Source: Gambelia wislizenii
Taxonomy: Eukaryota; Chordata; Lepidosauria; Squamata; Crotaphytidae
Reading direction: 5' to 3'
Assembly: GCA_030847615.1 (NCBI GenBank)
Contig: JAUMIR010000001.1
Span: forward strand, 61,579,501 to 61,643,500
Length of the DNA: 64,000 nucleotides
In this document: in pieces, positions 33,774 through 46,587 of the stretch
Position numbering within the stretch: position 1 is the first letter of the stretch
Layout of the letters: each line of letters starts with the position of its first letter
The notes under the pieces: model-generated
The model's database searches: none
What the model saw: the letters and a program-made list of their open reading frames with translations, nothing else
What the model was told of the DNA's origin: nothing
Program-made: the position numbers and the translations under genes

Positions 33774-35281
33774 TGCAACATCTTGGGCAGGTTTTCTACC
33801 ACCAGATGATTCTTGGATAAACAAATATAGTGTGGCATCTTTTAAGGCAAAAAACTTTCACCAGGCTCTCAGCAGTTCATACTTTGGGCATCCCAAATCT
33901 GGCATCTTAGAGCCAGTAAATGTGTACATGTTGATTCATTTTATACACTTCTGATTATGGGATAGGGGGTTTTGGTGGCAAGGTAGGCTCTGTTAACCAC
34001 TACTTACAAACATCACTGGTCATTGGCAATGCAAACCATTATTTACTTGGCTTGGATTTCTTTTTCAGACCATATAATATATTTATTTTCTTTCATGGAG
34101 GCAAATAGTGAAACCAGACAAATGAGATATACAGAATACATGCCAGCAGTGAACCTTCCTCAGGATTATATTGATTCATGTTTAAATAAAATGTAGCATA
34201 AAGATCCAGCTACGTTATCCCCCTAGGACACCTGCAGGATCTTTCCTTAAAGGAATTAATTTAGAATACAAGGCTGTACTAGCTAGCCACCCTTTCCACA
34301 TGCATATCAATGAGATCAGAGCAAGGGTTACCAGTGAAAGCTGATGCTTCAGAAAGGCTGAGTTATGAGAGTCAGATGTAGGCAGGCTCCTCTGGGCATT
34401 CTGCTTTCAACCTTATATGTAGAGGTTATCTCTGGATACATAGTGTTCAATGGCAAATCCACTTTAACGGAGGAGATAAGAAGGTAAGGACAACCTTGCT
34501 GGATCACAACAAAAACCCATCTACTCCTACACAGAATTTGGATTACAACTCCCAAAATCCTCCATCCAGCAAAGTAACTTTCCCAAGCTGTTGTCCAGCA
34601 TCCTGCTTCTCATTGTGACTAACCAGAAACTTAGGAGGAGAACTCCACAAAGGAAGACCTGAGAGCAATAGCAACCTTTTGCTGTTGCTCTGCAGCAAAT
34701 GGTATTCAGAGGCATGGTGTTTCTGATAGCCCAGCTAGATGGAAGATCTAATCAGAAGAAACTTCCCGTATTTTATCCTCTTTGCTTGTCTTGGTTTGTG
34801 CTCCCCATCACTCTCCCCTACCCCCAATTTATTTGCAGAATGATTAAAAAAATAGGTCAGACTTCAGCCTGGGGAATTGTTATCCTTCATCTTTATTAAA
34901 ATATTGAAACGATCAGGATACCTTATAATGAAAACTGAGGAGGTGATTAGATGATTTATGAACTGCTTAGAATAGCAAGTCAGGTTTCGTGGGCTGATGA
35001 TATCTCCCCAGATAGCCATCATGGAGTTTGAATAAGAACACTCCCTTTGTCTGCAATAGTGTCTTTTTATCGGTTACATTCTTCCCCAGGCAACAGAAAG
35101 TAATGAAGAAAGGATGCTTTCATTTAAATCATCCCCTCCCCACTACACTTCAAACGCATAATGTTATTAGCCAACAATGCTTCCTCCCTCCTAGTCCTTT
35201 GAGCCTATTAAGGTCTACTTCATATGACAAAATTGTCTCGAGTGGCTTACACATGTATTGGTGGGTGGAAATTGTTTGAAT
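33774..35281. other. No gene seen; unassigned sequence
   Basis: No boundaries or domains recognised. The phrase 'ggattacaactcccaaaatcc' at 34,540 resembles the centre of hAT palindromes but is isolated. Confidence 0.55.
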
Positions 35282-35524
35282 TGTTGTTGTTTTATGCCTT
35301 CAAGTCATTTCTGATATATGGCAACACTAAGTCAAATTTATCATAGATTTTTCTTACTAAGATTTGTTCAGAAGGGACAAAGATTTGCCTTTGTCTTCCT
35401 CTGAGGCTGAGAGTATGTGACTTGCCCAAGGTCACCCAGTGGGTTTCCATGACTGAGCAGGGATTCAAACCCTGGTGTCCAGTCATAGTCCAGCGCTCAT
35501 ACCACTATACCATACCGGCTCTCT
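35282..35524 (-). repeat. Sauria SINE, nearly complete
   Basis: The minus strand has a tRNA-like head: A box 'tggtatagtggtatgagc', then B box 'gggtttgaatccc'. It continues with 'gggtgaccttgggcaagtc' and ends in the Bov-B-like tail 'cttgaaggcataaaacaac'. This is the most complete copy of the family in the window. Confidence 0.85.
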
Positions 35525-35774
35525 GAGGTAGACAAATTTCTGGTTTGCTTTTTTCTATAGATGAATATTTTAAAGCAAATTTTTTTTTCTTTCCTAACTA
35601 TACACATTTTCATAATCAACCATGAAACAAAACAAAAATTGCTTCCTCATTTACCTTGGTCAAAATCAGTAAATATAGCTATTCCATATATGGCACTTGC
35701 TTGTCATATCAGTGTTAAGTATGAAGATCCTCTAAGAAAAAGGAGGCAGAACCAGTAGTAACATGGCAAAATAT

Positions 35775-36380
35775 GGGTGCGGCTATACGATCATAAAAAA
35801 ATCCATATGGGGGGCAAAAAATACGAACAGCCTGTCGTTCGTATGCATACGAACCGGCTATACGATTTTTAACCCCCCTAAACTCCGTATGACTCCCTCT
35901 TCCCGAAGCTGGCTGGAGCGAGCAAGCCAAGCGGCAGTTTTAAATCTCCTGCCGCTTTTTTTTTTTTTTAAAGGATCCTGGTTTGCGGACAGTCGGTTTT
36001 CCGTATTTACAATATAAAATAAAAATAAATAAACATATAAATTCACGGACTTACCAGATGCTCGCTAGCCAGGAAACCAACATGGCGGCTGCTCCCAATT
36101 CCCCTCCATGCTAGCTCCACCCTCTCTACTCAGCCAGCCAATCAGATTACCCTGCCTGTTCGTATGTGTGCGAACGGACCATACAGACCCGTCAGCCATC
36201 CGGACGGCGTACGCATTTCTCTTCGTGATCAGCTTTCCCTCCCGAACGCCGTGTGTGCGTGTTTCAGGGTGGAAAACCGCCCCCCTCTTTTGCATTCGTG
36301 TGCATCCAAACTGCCGTTTGTACCGAAGCGCGAACTTCTGCACGCCGTACGTATTATTTAAATCGTGTAGACGGGACCTC
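35775..36380. mobile_element. CpG-rich MITE, 606 bp, TSD TAT
   Basis: The left end is GGGTGCGGCTATACGAT. The right end, reverse-complemented, is GAGGTCCCGTCTACACGAT. Both are flanked by TAT (35772-35774 and 36381-36383). The interior is dense in CpG and repeats 'cgtatg', 'tacgaac' and 'ctatacgat' motifs near the left end. No transposase; the 99-codon frame at 36,108-36,407 crosses the element's end and has no domain. High CpG suggests recent insertion or low methylation. Confidence 0.65.
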
Positions 36381-36383
36381 TAT

Positions 36384-36914
36384 AAGAATTTAAAACCAGA
36401 TTATTAAGCTTTTATTTTTAACCCAGAGCACTTACTCTAAAATGACTGGCCTTGATTGACAAATGGTCAATTTTAGTTTTTCCACATTCATTTTTTAAAC
36501 TCTCATGTTCTTTCTATCATGAACATGAAAAAAATTGTGGATTTTGGTAATTCTTTTAAAATGAACAGAATAAAATTGTCATGCATCCTAATCTTTAGTG
36601 TCACAATGGAAAAAAGGCAAGAAATATACTAAGGAATTATCATGTGTTAATACTAGTCCACAATATCTCTAAGTGTCCAAACTAGACACTGTGTGTTTAG
36701 CACATATTTAGAACAGGCATTCCCTCAAGCTGTGAAAGACAATGGATTACAATAGCATGTATTCCATCTTTCCTCATCTATGCATTTTTAATGCTTTGTT
36801 TTTCTGTTGGTTTTCTGAAGGTAAACATAGGCTTAATCTGCAAGTCTGATGGCTGAGGCATATATTTTTAAGAAATCCCATTGTAAGATGAAAAATGTTG
36901 TGATCACAGGGAAC
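36384..36914. other. No gene seen; unassigned sequence
   Basis: AT-rich sequence, no features recognised. Confidence 0.6.
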
Positions 36915-37436
36915 ATATTTGCATAAACACTGTGTTCAGTTCTGGGCAGCAGAGTTCAAGAAGGATATCAACAAGCTGGAATGTGTCCAGAGAAGGGCAA
37001 CCAAAACGATCCAAGGTCTGAAAACCCAACTTTATGAGGAACACCTGAGGTAGTTGGATATTTTTAGCTGGGGTGGAGAAAAGAAGACTGATGACACAAT
37101 AGCTATCTTCAAATAACTGAAGGGATGTCATGTAGAAGATAGTGTCAGTTTGTTTTCTGATGTTCCAGAGACTAGAACACCAATCAATGGATTCAAGTTA
37201 CAAGTAGAGAGATTCTATTTCAACATTTGGGACTTTTTAAAAAAAAGAACTGTAAGAGTCATTCAACAATGGAATAGATTGCCCTGGATGGCGGTGGACT
37301 CACTGTCTTTGGTGGTCTTTAAAAAGACCTTGGATGTGCATCTTTCAGGAGTTTTTTTATTCGTATTTTCCTGCATGGCAGCAGTTTTGAACTATATGGC
37401 CTTTTTGGTCCTTTCCAACTCCATAATTCTATGATA
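36915..37436 (+). pseudogene. CR1 LINE 3' end, older subfamily
   Basis: The decayed C-terminal CR1 coding region includes 'tggaatgtgtccagagaagg' and 'attcaacaatggaatagatt', with a stop inside 'ctgaggtagttgg'. It ends 'ccataattctatgataaa'. Divergence from the 58-kb copy is clearly greater than for the other tails. Confidence 0.85.
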
Positions 37437-37447
37437 AATGACTCTAA

Positions 37448-38921
37448 GTACTTTATCAGATGCACAAAATACGGCATCATAACAATGCCACATAACTGCA
37501 AAAGGGTGCACATATCAGATAACATTACTCTTTCATGGTTATGTCTCTGCCAAAACCCATACTTTTTAATTGATCATTGAAGCCGTCAATTCACCATGGT
37601 GCTTTTTAGCCAACATTACCAGCATGTGAAACCTTGTCTTCCCCCCCACTCGTACTTACTCCATCCATAGCCAGTCAGGTCGGTGCGAACACGTCCAGAT
37701 GAGATCATGATGTCCAGGTAAGTGACATACTTTTTATGACCCTTCCTGGGTTGCTCGTACCTTTTTTTTAGTGTGTTTGGGTGCTTGTGTAAAAATTTTT
37801 AGTGTGATTTTTGTTTTGTTTTTTAATTTCCCACACAATTGTCATAAGCTGGTCCTTCTCTTTCAGCAGGAAGGGAAGCCTTCCAGCTTATTTGCACAAC
37901 CTGAAAAACACACTTGCAAGGGTTTTCTAGTCTAGAAATCCCTTCTACATGGGCGGCCACCACCACTCACTGACTTTACCCCTTTCCACATCTAGGCAGT
38001 GAGAACTAGGCAGGTTGGGTTAAAGAAACAATAATAACCCCTTTCTCTAATCTAGAGAAGGTTTTGATAGCTCACCAGAAGCAGGCAATTCAGGGCAGGT
38101 TAGGAAATTACAGAAAACTTTATTCAATTCAAGGAGTCTATGTTACTTGAGGAGGCAAAACATTCCCAGGTTCAACTTAAGGCTTATACAATTATATATT
38201 CATTCAGAGCACTTAACAAAATAAATCATAATCTAACACAAACTAACTAAACATTTCCCTAACTACTAAATGTAAAGGTAACTTACAGTCTCTGTGATGG
38301 GATTCAGAGTCTTTTGGAATCCTTTTAGGCCTTTGAGCAAGATTGGCTTCCCCCAACCTTGTGTTATCATAGTTTAGTATCTTGTTGATTATTCCATGGC
38401 TTTGTTCCATTCTGTAGTCTCTCTGCTATGTCCTCAGCCATGAGGCCCCTTGACCATGTGGCCATGTGGCTCAGAGCTAGGCCATGTGTTCCAACAACAA
38501 ACAAAGGAAAAATCAGAACTTTTAAAGTCTTTTATGGTGATCTCTGATTGGCTCTGCCTTTTCCCAATCAGAGTGGCTATCTTAATCAAGTGACATGATG
38601 TCATGTTTATTCAATGAGGTTCCCACCCCCTTAACAGACCAAATAAGGAGGGAAGTTTCCAATGTTGTAAAATGTAGGTTGTTGAGATGAACTTCCATGA
38701 TGGGCAGGCAGGCCATCATGACAACAATGAAGTCTTGTGATAATCTAGGGGATTTCAAAGGATGGAGTGAACAGAGCTCTGTTCACTTCCTTTCATTCCT
38801 GGGGAAGCCTTTGCTGGGAAAGCAAGGTAAGTGCAGTGGGGGTGGTATTCTTTTGATGGCATAAAAAAAATATTTTAATGCCAGCAAAAGAATGCTTAAA
38901 GGGGCTCATCTAATAAAGTCC
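37448..38921. mobile_element. Harbinger-like MITE split by a solo LTR
   Basis: The left end is GTACTTTATCAGATG and the right end, reverse-complemented, is GGACTTTATTAGATG. Both are flanked by TAA (37445-37447 and 38922-38924). The total of 1474 bp equals an inserted 884-bp LTR plus one 5-bp TSD plus about 585 bp of MITE, close to the 579- and 582-bp copies at 25.0 and 46.6 kb. Internal order matches those copies. Confidence 0.8.
37840..38723 (-). mobile_element. Solo LTR, 884 bp, TSD ACAAT
   Basis: The plus strand begins TGTCATAAGCTGG and ends GGCCATCATGACA, with 6-bp inverted termini TGTCAT/ATGACA. The flanks are identical ACAAT (37835-37839 and 38724-38728). Minus orientation is suggested by AATAAA near 38,123 and a 'cataaaag' TATA-like box near 38,538. 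It is inserted inside the MITE, so it is younger than it. Confidence 0.88.
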
Positions 38922-38924
38922 TAA

Positions 38925-40817
38925 ATGTAGCATCCACATTACTCCAAACATAATGCTTTCAAATATACGCAATTCATATATTTTATTGCCAATCACCAGG
39001 GATATGTCTTGCAATCTATGTGTGTGTCATGGTGGTGATGGTGGGGAGAGAACTGCGGTTGGGTAAATGAAGTTCGCACGTAATCCGAGGCACTCTATTC
39101 TTTATCATCACTTCACATGTCTTGGCATTGAAAAGGAGGTTCTCAGGATAAGCCCAGGCTCAAATTAAACCCTGTTTAGCATGCTTTAACTGCCTTTTGA
39201 TACATACAACCAGAAGGATTTGTTTTGATTTTCTTTCAGCACATCTTCATGGGCATTCTCACCCAAGCATGCTAATCTGTGTACTTCATTAAGGAATAAT
39301 TAGCCTGGAAATTTCTTGTGACTGCAAATGTGTTTCTGATTTACTCTTCTTTTGTTTGAAGGCCTCTGGAAGACTTCTACCACCCTGTAGGAAAAACAAA
39401 ACAAAACAAAAAGGAAGAGAAAATTAGGCACAGAGCATGCGGCAAAACAGTGTTAAGGGGTGCATTTACTAATAAGCATTAAGTTGTTTGGAATGTCCCC
39501 CAATAGCCAAATTTGCATGGCAAATGTAAAAGTAGCAAGTAATGCATGCACAAAGCTATTCCATGCTCCAGAGAACATTTTTAAAACCAAAATCCACACA
39601 GATTGTGTAGCTGTTTGGGCTCTGCTTGCTTTCCTGCTGTCGGGTTTATGCACTCCAGTCTTTGCCTCTTTTGCATACAAAGGACTGGCTCCGATTCAGC
39701 CCATCTCAAGAGAAAGATTTGTCACTTGTACACTACAAGCCTTGCTCAGGCACAGTGTGGTTTAAGATGGATGAGGATTAGCATGAGGAAAATAACATTG
39801 GCTTTACTTTGTGCGGCAAATGAAGCTTACTGTTGCACTTGTATGCTTGGCTGTACGCCTTACATGATTAAATCCAAATGTGAGTTGTCATTGCTTCTTC
39901 CCAGAGGCATCAATGGGCAGCAAATGTTGTTGCTATTAAAAGATCAACAACCTGTCCACGCACCTGCAATAACTCAAAATATTTGTTTTCACAGACCACA
40001 CTGTAATGGTGCTACTCTGGTGCCAGTACGTTCACCACACACTTGATGTTGTTCACCCTACTCCTAGGTAGCATTGGAGTGTTGGGACAGACAAATGGCA
40101 AAAAAACATTAAAAAAAATACTCTCCCTGCTTGGAGATGCTATGAATCCAGGTCCTTCCATTGTACTGTTTGGCTTGGTTCAGTAAAACTATATCTCTTA
40201 TTAGACCCTCTTTTTAGGCACCTATAACAAAGCTTGAAAATGTTCAGGAAAACTAAAACATTCTTGATATTGGACTGTCTTTTGCTACTTGCCTGCTGCC
40301 CAGGGGTTCTGACTCCAAGAAGCTGGTAGCTTTGACCTTGGATTGCCTGTCTCCAGACTAAATCCTCTGCATTGAAACAGAACATTAATCTCTAATGGGC
40401 TAATGTATTTGCCAAATGCATACAGACACACATAATAGCATGGTTGAGACTTTGCATCAGGAGACGTATATCTATCAATGTAGTTACATATCTGTAGCTA
40501 TGTTTCTTGATGCTGCCTGATAAAACCCACCTTGTAAGTGGTGTACTCCCTGCCTCATTTCCATGTTGTTGGAGAACAGGATAATCATTGGGGACATATC
40601 CAGCAATTTTCCTGTAGCTAGATGTACTCTGATGGGCACCCATAGAAACCTCTGGGAATCCTTGGGAGATCTCTGAAGGTGAAATCCTCACAGTGCTACA
40701 GGAATATATCTGGATGCATCTCTGCTGATCCCCTCACCCCACTCTCTTACAACATGGAAATGGCTATCTTGGGGGTGGATGTATTCTTATAAGATGGTCT
40801 TGGTGGGGATTTTGGTC
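38925..40817. other. No gene seen; unassigned sequence
   Basis: Almost 1.9 kb without recognised repeats. The overlapping 101- and 147-codon frames at 39.46-40.05 kb are in different phases, are cysteine-rich and have no domain or splice context. Confidence 0.55.
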
Positions 40818-40936
40818 ATTGTGTGACTGTGGGCAAGTCACACTTTCTCAGCCTCAGGGGCAGGCAAATCTTGCCATGATAGGTTCACCTTAGGGTTAGT
40901 ATAAGTTGGAAACAACTTGAAGGAACACAACAGTAT
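40818..40936 (+). repeat. Sauria SINE remnant
   Basis: This has 'gactgtgggcaagtcacac', 'ctcagcctcagggg' and a tail 'acttgaaggaacacaac'. The head and part of the body are deleted. Confidence 0.7.
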
Positions 40937-43603
40937 ATATAGTACAGTGGGTGGGAAAGACATCTGAACATGTTCTGTTTAGGGCTATGCTTCTAACAGT
41001 GAAATATATTTTATTTATTTATTTAAATACTTTGTATCCCACTCTCCATCTGAACAGACTGCCCAGAGCAGCTCACAAAGATTGGTAAAACATTTGTTGT
41101 TTTCTGGAATATAATCTAAAAGTTGCAACATATAAGGAAAATGGATTGGGCAGGAGGCAGAAATCTCCTGAGGTAGAAATATGGACTAAGTGTTCTTTCT
41201 GTTAGAGAAGGTGATGGCAACCCAGCAGAAGGCAAAGGTAAACCACTCCTGAATGCCTTTTTACCTCAAAAACCCTATGATGATGAAACAATTCAAAATG
41301 AAGCAAACAGATATACCCTAAGTGAAAGCTCATCCAGCTCACTATTTTTAATTCTCAGTTTTGTATGATGTGTGAATTTGTTCTAAATCTTTTTAGATTT
41401 AGAAGCCATTGATATTCTGGTGTAGGCAAATGCTCCAGAAATGGCATAATTCCATGCATGGAATACAATTACTAGGTAAAGCCACAAGGGGGTTCCCATT
41501 GCATAGAGGTGACTACAGACCTAAGGATAGAAATAAGAAAGGTGGAAATACAGACATCAGACCCATTTTCTTTCTTTCTTCACACCTACTGCTTTTTAAA
41601 TTGATCTGTACTAGTGGGTTCACCACAGTGTCAGGAGATTTAAACAAAGGCATTTCCTGTTGCCCAAGAGATTATTATTACACAGTGTGAAGGAAGATTG
41701 TCTAAGTCTCAGGAGAACTCCTGGGAAATGTTTTTTCCCCCTTTGAAATCTTCCAAACTGATGTGATTTGTAATATCAAACACAGAATGGAATTCGGTTC
41801 CAAGATTGCCTGCTGCTTGCTTTGCAAGGAAGTAGCTCAAAGAGGGCAACTGCTGAAGAAGAAAAGGATCCGTATATATTCTCAAGACAAGAAACCATAA
41901 ACAATAAACAGTAAGTGTAACAAGAGCCCCCACTCTTTGCCTTTTTCATACATATTTAATTGATATATTTAATATGCAGCCCTCCATGAGGCTGGCAAGA
42001 AAATCAAGCTAGATCTAGAGCCATGCTTGCCAGCATGTACAAGCCTGAGGACGGAGTATCTCAGATTCCCCAATAAGATTCACACCTCAGGTGGAAGAGA
42101 AACTGAGTTCTTTCGAAGCTTTCAATAATAGTGTTGTGTCCTTCCTGAGCATCTCCAGAGGGAAGCATCCTCTGGACCCCTTCAAAAAGTTAGCTATTCC
42201 GGAGTTGTAGCACAGCTGTGAATACAGTGTCCCTTTTTATTGATGGTTTTGACCGTGTTTCCCCTCATCTGATAAAGTCCTAAGTGAAACTGTGGATACC
42301 GAATCCATGGATACAGTGTTGACCTGTACTGCAGTGTTCTGACATATCTGTTCCATCTAGAAAAACCCAAATTTGAATATTTTGTCCTTCTGAAAAGTTT
42401 CTTTTCCTTTTTGCAACTTTGTTCATGATTCCAGATCCACAAAGGGTACATTCTAGAGGTATTCAGGGAGGATCAGATCTACCTGAAGCAATTATGGAGC
42501 AAGTTTAGTCTTTGAATACTTGTCTCCAAAATGTTGTGAAATATGGGAGCTGGGCTGGGCTTTGTTGATGGACAGAGAGTTCTAGCTTCCAGTCTGAGCT
42601 TCCCCATCAAGAACGTCACCAGTACTTTATGGGTTTATGGTGGGCTTGCAAAAAGCCTGGTTTCTCTTGTGTTCCTTTGCTAGTTCTGTTAGCAGTAGGA
42701 ATGTTTTTAAAGAATTTTGTTGGGATCTGAGGACACTTGGTGTTTATTGTGTTTCTCCTTCCTTCATCTTTCCTTTGTACATTTGTTGTTTGTTTGAGTG
42801 AATTTGTGCAATCTCAATGTTTTAATAGCAGTTTTATCAGGCAGCAGAGTTTATCATATTTATTCCTCCACACCATTTTGCTCCTTGTGTATTTGTTAGC
42901 GTTGACTTTGATACCATCTGTATTTCTTAGTGTATTTCCTTTCCTTCCTTAGTTTCTCTTTTGTGTCTCTTTTGTACTATGTTATAGTACTGTCTTACTG
43001 CTTACAAATCAACTGTAAGTTTTAGTACACCAGGACCATGCGCATATCACAGACACTCCATAGTACAGAAAAGCAACTCAGATACTAATCAAAGCAAATT
43101 TTAAAGGGGGCTAGCACAGCACCCCATGCTTCAATTTGGCAAGGATAATCCCCTTTGAAGGGACTACCTGCCATATCTCCAGGTTTCACTTCTGGGGAAA
43201 AACAAACAAAATTAAGAACACTTTGGCTTCCCAATAAGAGGTGTGAAAATTTGGATTTCTTAATTGTGATTTAGATTTAAGCCTCAGTCTGTCCAAACCC
43301 AATTGGATCCTGAACTGAACAGGGATTGGGGTTGGGGGGACATGTGTTTAGAGCCCTTTTTTAAATATCTACCGAAGTAATTTGCACTTCCTGGACTAAT
43401 GTGAATTGGAGTGCAGTTTTACCAGGCACTGCTATACCTTTTGCAATGCTTCCCCCCCCCACTTTAAAAATGGTAACCAAATTTCATGTATTAGGGGGGA
43501 TATATACAAAAATGTGTATTTCTGGCATCTTGTATACACAAAATGTGTATTTTGTGTAGAAAAATAAATAATTGAAGGTTGATGTGGAAATGGGGATACA
43601 ATG
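40937..43603. other. Mostly unassigned; short repeat traces
   Basis: A LINE/SINE-like tail (41,012-41,090, 'cagagcagctcacaaag') is visible. An isolated MITE right terminus, CTGATAAAGTCC followed by TAA, lies at 42,269-42,283 without a matching left end. Otherwise no gene or repeat is recognised. Confidence 0.5.
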
Positions 43604-43605
43604 TA

Positions 43606-43837
43606 CAGCTGTCTCTTTGTATTCACTGGGGTTTGGTTCCAGGACCCCCTGTGGATAGCAAAATCCATGAATACTCAAGTCCCATTATATGCAATGGCAT
43701 AACAAAATGATGTCCCTTATATAAGATGGCAAAATCAAGGTTTGCTTTTTGGATTATTATTTATTAAAGAAGATTTTTAAGCCATGAATACTTAAATCCA
43801 TGGATACCACATTCGTGGATATGGAGGGACAACTGTA
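43606..43837. mobile_element. pogo/Tigger-like MITE
   Basis: The left end is CAGCTGTCTCTTTGTA and the right end, reverse-complemented, is CAGTTGTCCCTCCATA. It is flanked by TA on both sides. The interior matches the 13.2-kb copy. Non-coding. Confidence 0.78.
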
Positions 43838-44848
43838 TATACCATTAATAAATGTAAAACTGACAGGTAATGGAAAGAGACTATCCATTCCTACTTATGT
43901 TAGCCAGTATTTCTTTTCTTTTCTTTTTATGTTCAGAACATTGTGCTCTGCCAGAGGTAATCCATTGTCAGAAAGATGCACAAGTTATATGCAGATATTA
44001 ATGAATACTTTCTTTAAAAAAAATACATAGAAGCCAAGAAAGACAACTCAAAATGTATTAATGTAGATGGAAAATGTGACCTAAGAGAAGTGTTTTCCTT
44101 CAATTAAGGGTCACTCTTAATATCACCCTTTCCTTGGTCATATCAAGTGATGTTGACAAAGTTCATGTCAGAGCACAAAGCTGTCCAACTTAGACTCGTG
44201 GGACATCTTGGCATAGAATTAAACCCTTAATCAAAGGATTTCATTTAGACTTGCCGTTTTCCTTCCTTGCAGAAACCACATGTCTTTTACAGCTCCATGA
44301 CAGACTGACTGAAAAACAACTGTGGTGCTACTCAGAAAAGAAGTTTGTTTTTGATCAAAATTCTGCACACTTGCCTTGGTCTCTGCAACAGGCTCCAAAT
44401 AGCAATGATGAATATGGAATGGATCACTCTCTACTGAGCAGTAGCCTCACACCTGGAAAGAACCCAGCATCTCTTGCAAAGTACCTTGTAGCGCAGTGCA
44501 CTATGTTGGGGACCAGAAGTGAAGGAAAACACTGCATATACTTAAATATAACATAGGCATTGTTGTGGGGTGAGTAGGTTTCTTAAATATGTCTACTTTT
44601 GTTTTGTATGTTCCTCCCTGCTCCAGAGGAAAGGTTGAAAATGTAAGGGCAAATGCACACCAGAAGAAAAAGAGAACAAAAAGATACACAGCAATTGCAT
44701 ATCATATAAACAGTCTTATAGCACTTTATTCCTCAAAACCATTCACCAGATATTTAGTAAAATTAGCAGACTGTGCTGTCCTATCCATCACAGCACTTAT
44801 CTAAAAGAACATACCTAATGTTTCCACTGGAGTAGATCAGCTTAACGT
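43838..44848. other. No gene seen; unassigned sequence
   Basis: No recognised repeat or domain; the 101-codon frame at 44,251-44,556 has no similarity I know. Confidence 0.55.
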
Positions 44849-45306
44849 GGGCTTGTCTACATGGGCTATATACCCCATCTCGGGCATGTCCTTGAACTCT
44901 GAAGTCCAGATGACACAGGGTATTTGCCCTGTTTTGCTCTCAGGCAGTTTTCACAACCTCCGGGGCCAAGATGGGATAAAGCCCATATCATTTTAAAATA
45001 ATACTTGTTTAAAATCTGCTCCTGCCAGCAAAACATGGACCAGGACCTATGTGATTACAGGAACCCATACCAGCATGCCGGCTCATTGCTGCAGCTGCTA
45101 TCATTGTTCTGCAGCCAGGAAGCAGGTATGCATCAGGCTGTTCACATGCAACAGGCTTTGCTCACGTGCTGTTGTTGTTGGTGGTGGTGGCTGCCCATCT
45201 GGACTCTGGACCATTTTGTGCAGGTAACAGAGAAGGAACGGGCCTGATTTGCAAGAAAGATACGCTGCCAGGAAGCCAGTGTATTCTGGCCCATGTAGAT
45301 GATCTC
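44849..45306. mobile_element. Possible Harbinger-like MITE, 458 bp
   Basis: The left end is GGGCTTGTCTACATGGGC. The right end, reverse-complemented, is GAGATCATCTACATGGGC. The inner 11 bp match exactly. No convincing 3-bp TSD. The interior has a GTT/GGT-rich stretch at 45,172-45,192. Confidence 0.5.
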
Positions 45307-45999
45307 TTCATTAAAACTGGATTGTGTTTAAAATATCAAATGTGTTTCAACTGATGTTGTCTTCAGTAGCCATTCTAAAAGACAAGATATAGACTCTTGG
45401 AAATATTCGTAGCAAGTATATCATCATCTTAAGAGGAGTGCCTGTTCAGTGAGCCAAGAGGGCAGGTTAAGAAATGATGAAAACCCTCATCTATGTCAGT
45501 TTTAAGTGGCTTTGCAGGATAACCAAGACATTTTCCCAGTAGATTTTGTTTGTGTGTTTAAGGGCCCCTCATTTGTTTATCAAAATATTTCTGTCTGCCT
45601 GTGTTCATAGATTCCAGGGCATAAAATTAATTTAAACCATATAAAACTATTTAACCTTTTTAAAACAATAAAAAAGATAGTTTAAACAGTCTAAAATCAT
45701 ATTAAACCACGTGACAATTTAAAACAAGGCTAAGGCAGTTTAAAACCTCATACGTGCATGAATGGGGTAAAATCATTAGACACCAAATGCATTTCATATT
45801 TTTAAAGTTTAATGTTTCAACTTATAAATTGTTTGTTTTTAAATTTTATATTTGTACTGTTATTTTTTACTGTTATATTGCTTTTAACTAACAGTATAGT
45901 GTTTTAAATATGTTGCTAGCTGCCTTGGATCCTATTATTGGGAGAAAGGTGGGATATAAATGAATAAGTCGTCGTCATCTCCACCACCAAACGCTTTGT
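45307..45999. other. A-rich repeat tail, otherwise unassigned
   Basis: The segment 45,620-45,970 contains many 'tttaaac' runs and ends 'aggtgggatataaatg', like the 3' tail of LINE-derived repeats. No gene. Confidence 0.45.
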
Positions 46000-46587
46000 T
46001 TTATTTTGTGTATTTATATCCTGCCCTTCAGCCAAAAAGTCTCCCTGAGCATCTTACAAATTGTTAATCTGACACTGTCCTGCTCTCAGGCTTACTAAAT
46101 AAGACAGAGCACACAAGGAAAAGAGGACAGTGCAGGGGATTAAGTCAAGCAAATGCTGGCTGCTCTTCTCTCCCTCACAGGGCATGTTTTAATACCCCCC
46201 CATGTTTTAACATAGGGCTGTAATGAAGCCAGCAACCCAAGGGGAGGGTATTCCATAGCCAGGGTGCAATTCCTTTAAAAAAAATTACACTATATAATTT
46301 CTGTACAATGTTCTGATCAGCAATCTAAGTGCTGTGTTTTGCACTAGCTACAGCTTGCCAGTCCTTCTCAAGAACAGCCCTGGACACGATGTGCTGCAGT
46401 AGTCTCATCAGGATCTTATTTTATTTTTTCAAATTATATCCCACCTTTTCCTTGCACAGGACCCAAGGGAGTGGCACAGGATTCAAAGTGGAAGTTAGCA
46501 ATGCATGAAATATGGTAGTTACATTATTCCTATCCAGGAAAGGCCATAGCTAGCAGGCCTGTCAAAGTTGGCCTGGTCTAAGAGTAC
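46000..46587 (-). repeat. LINE-like 3' region, part 1 (family uncertain)
   Basis: Phrases such as 'tgtgttttgcactagctac' and 'cgatgtgctgcagtagtctc' belong to a long interspersed repeat I recall from reptile genomes but cannot name. It appears to continue at 47,173-47,940 after the inserted MITE. Confidence 0.4.

Noticed and set aside
35282..35524. tRNA gene
   Set aside because: A and B box matches belong to a SINE head; no cloverleaf or clean tRNA 3' end is visible.
36108..36407. 99-codon frame in CpG-rich DNA as a possible exon
   Set aside because: It extends past the transposon end, lacks a domain and has no splice-site support.
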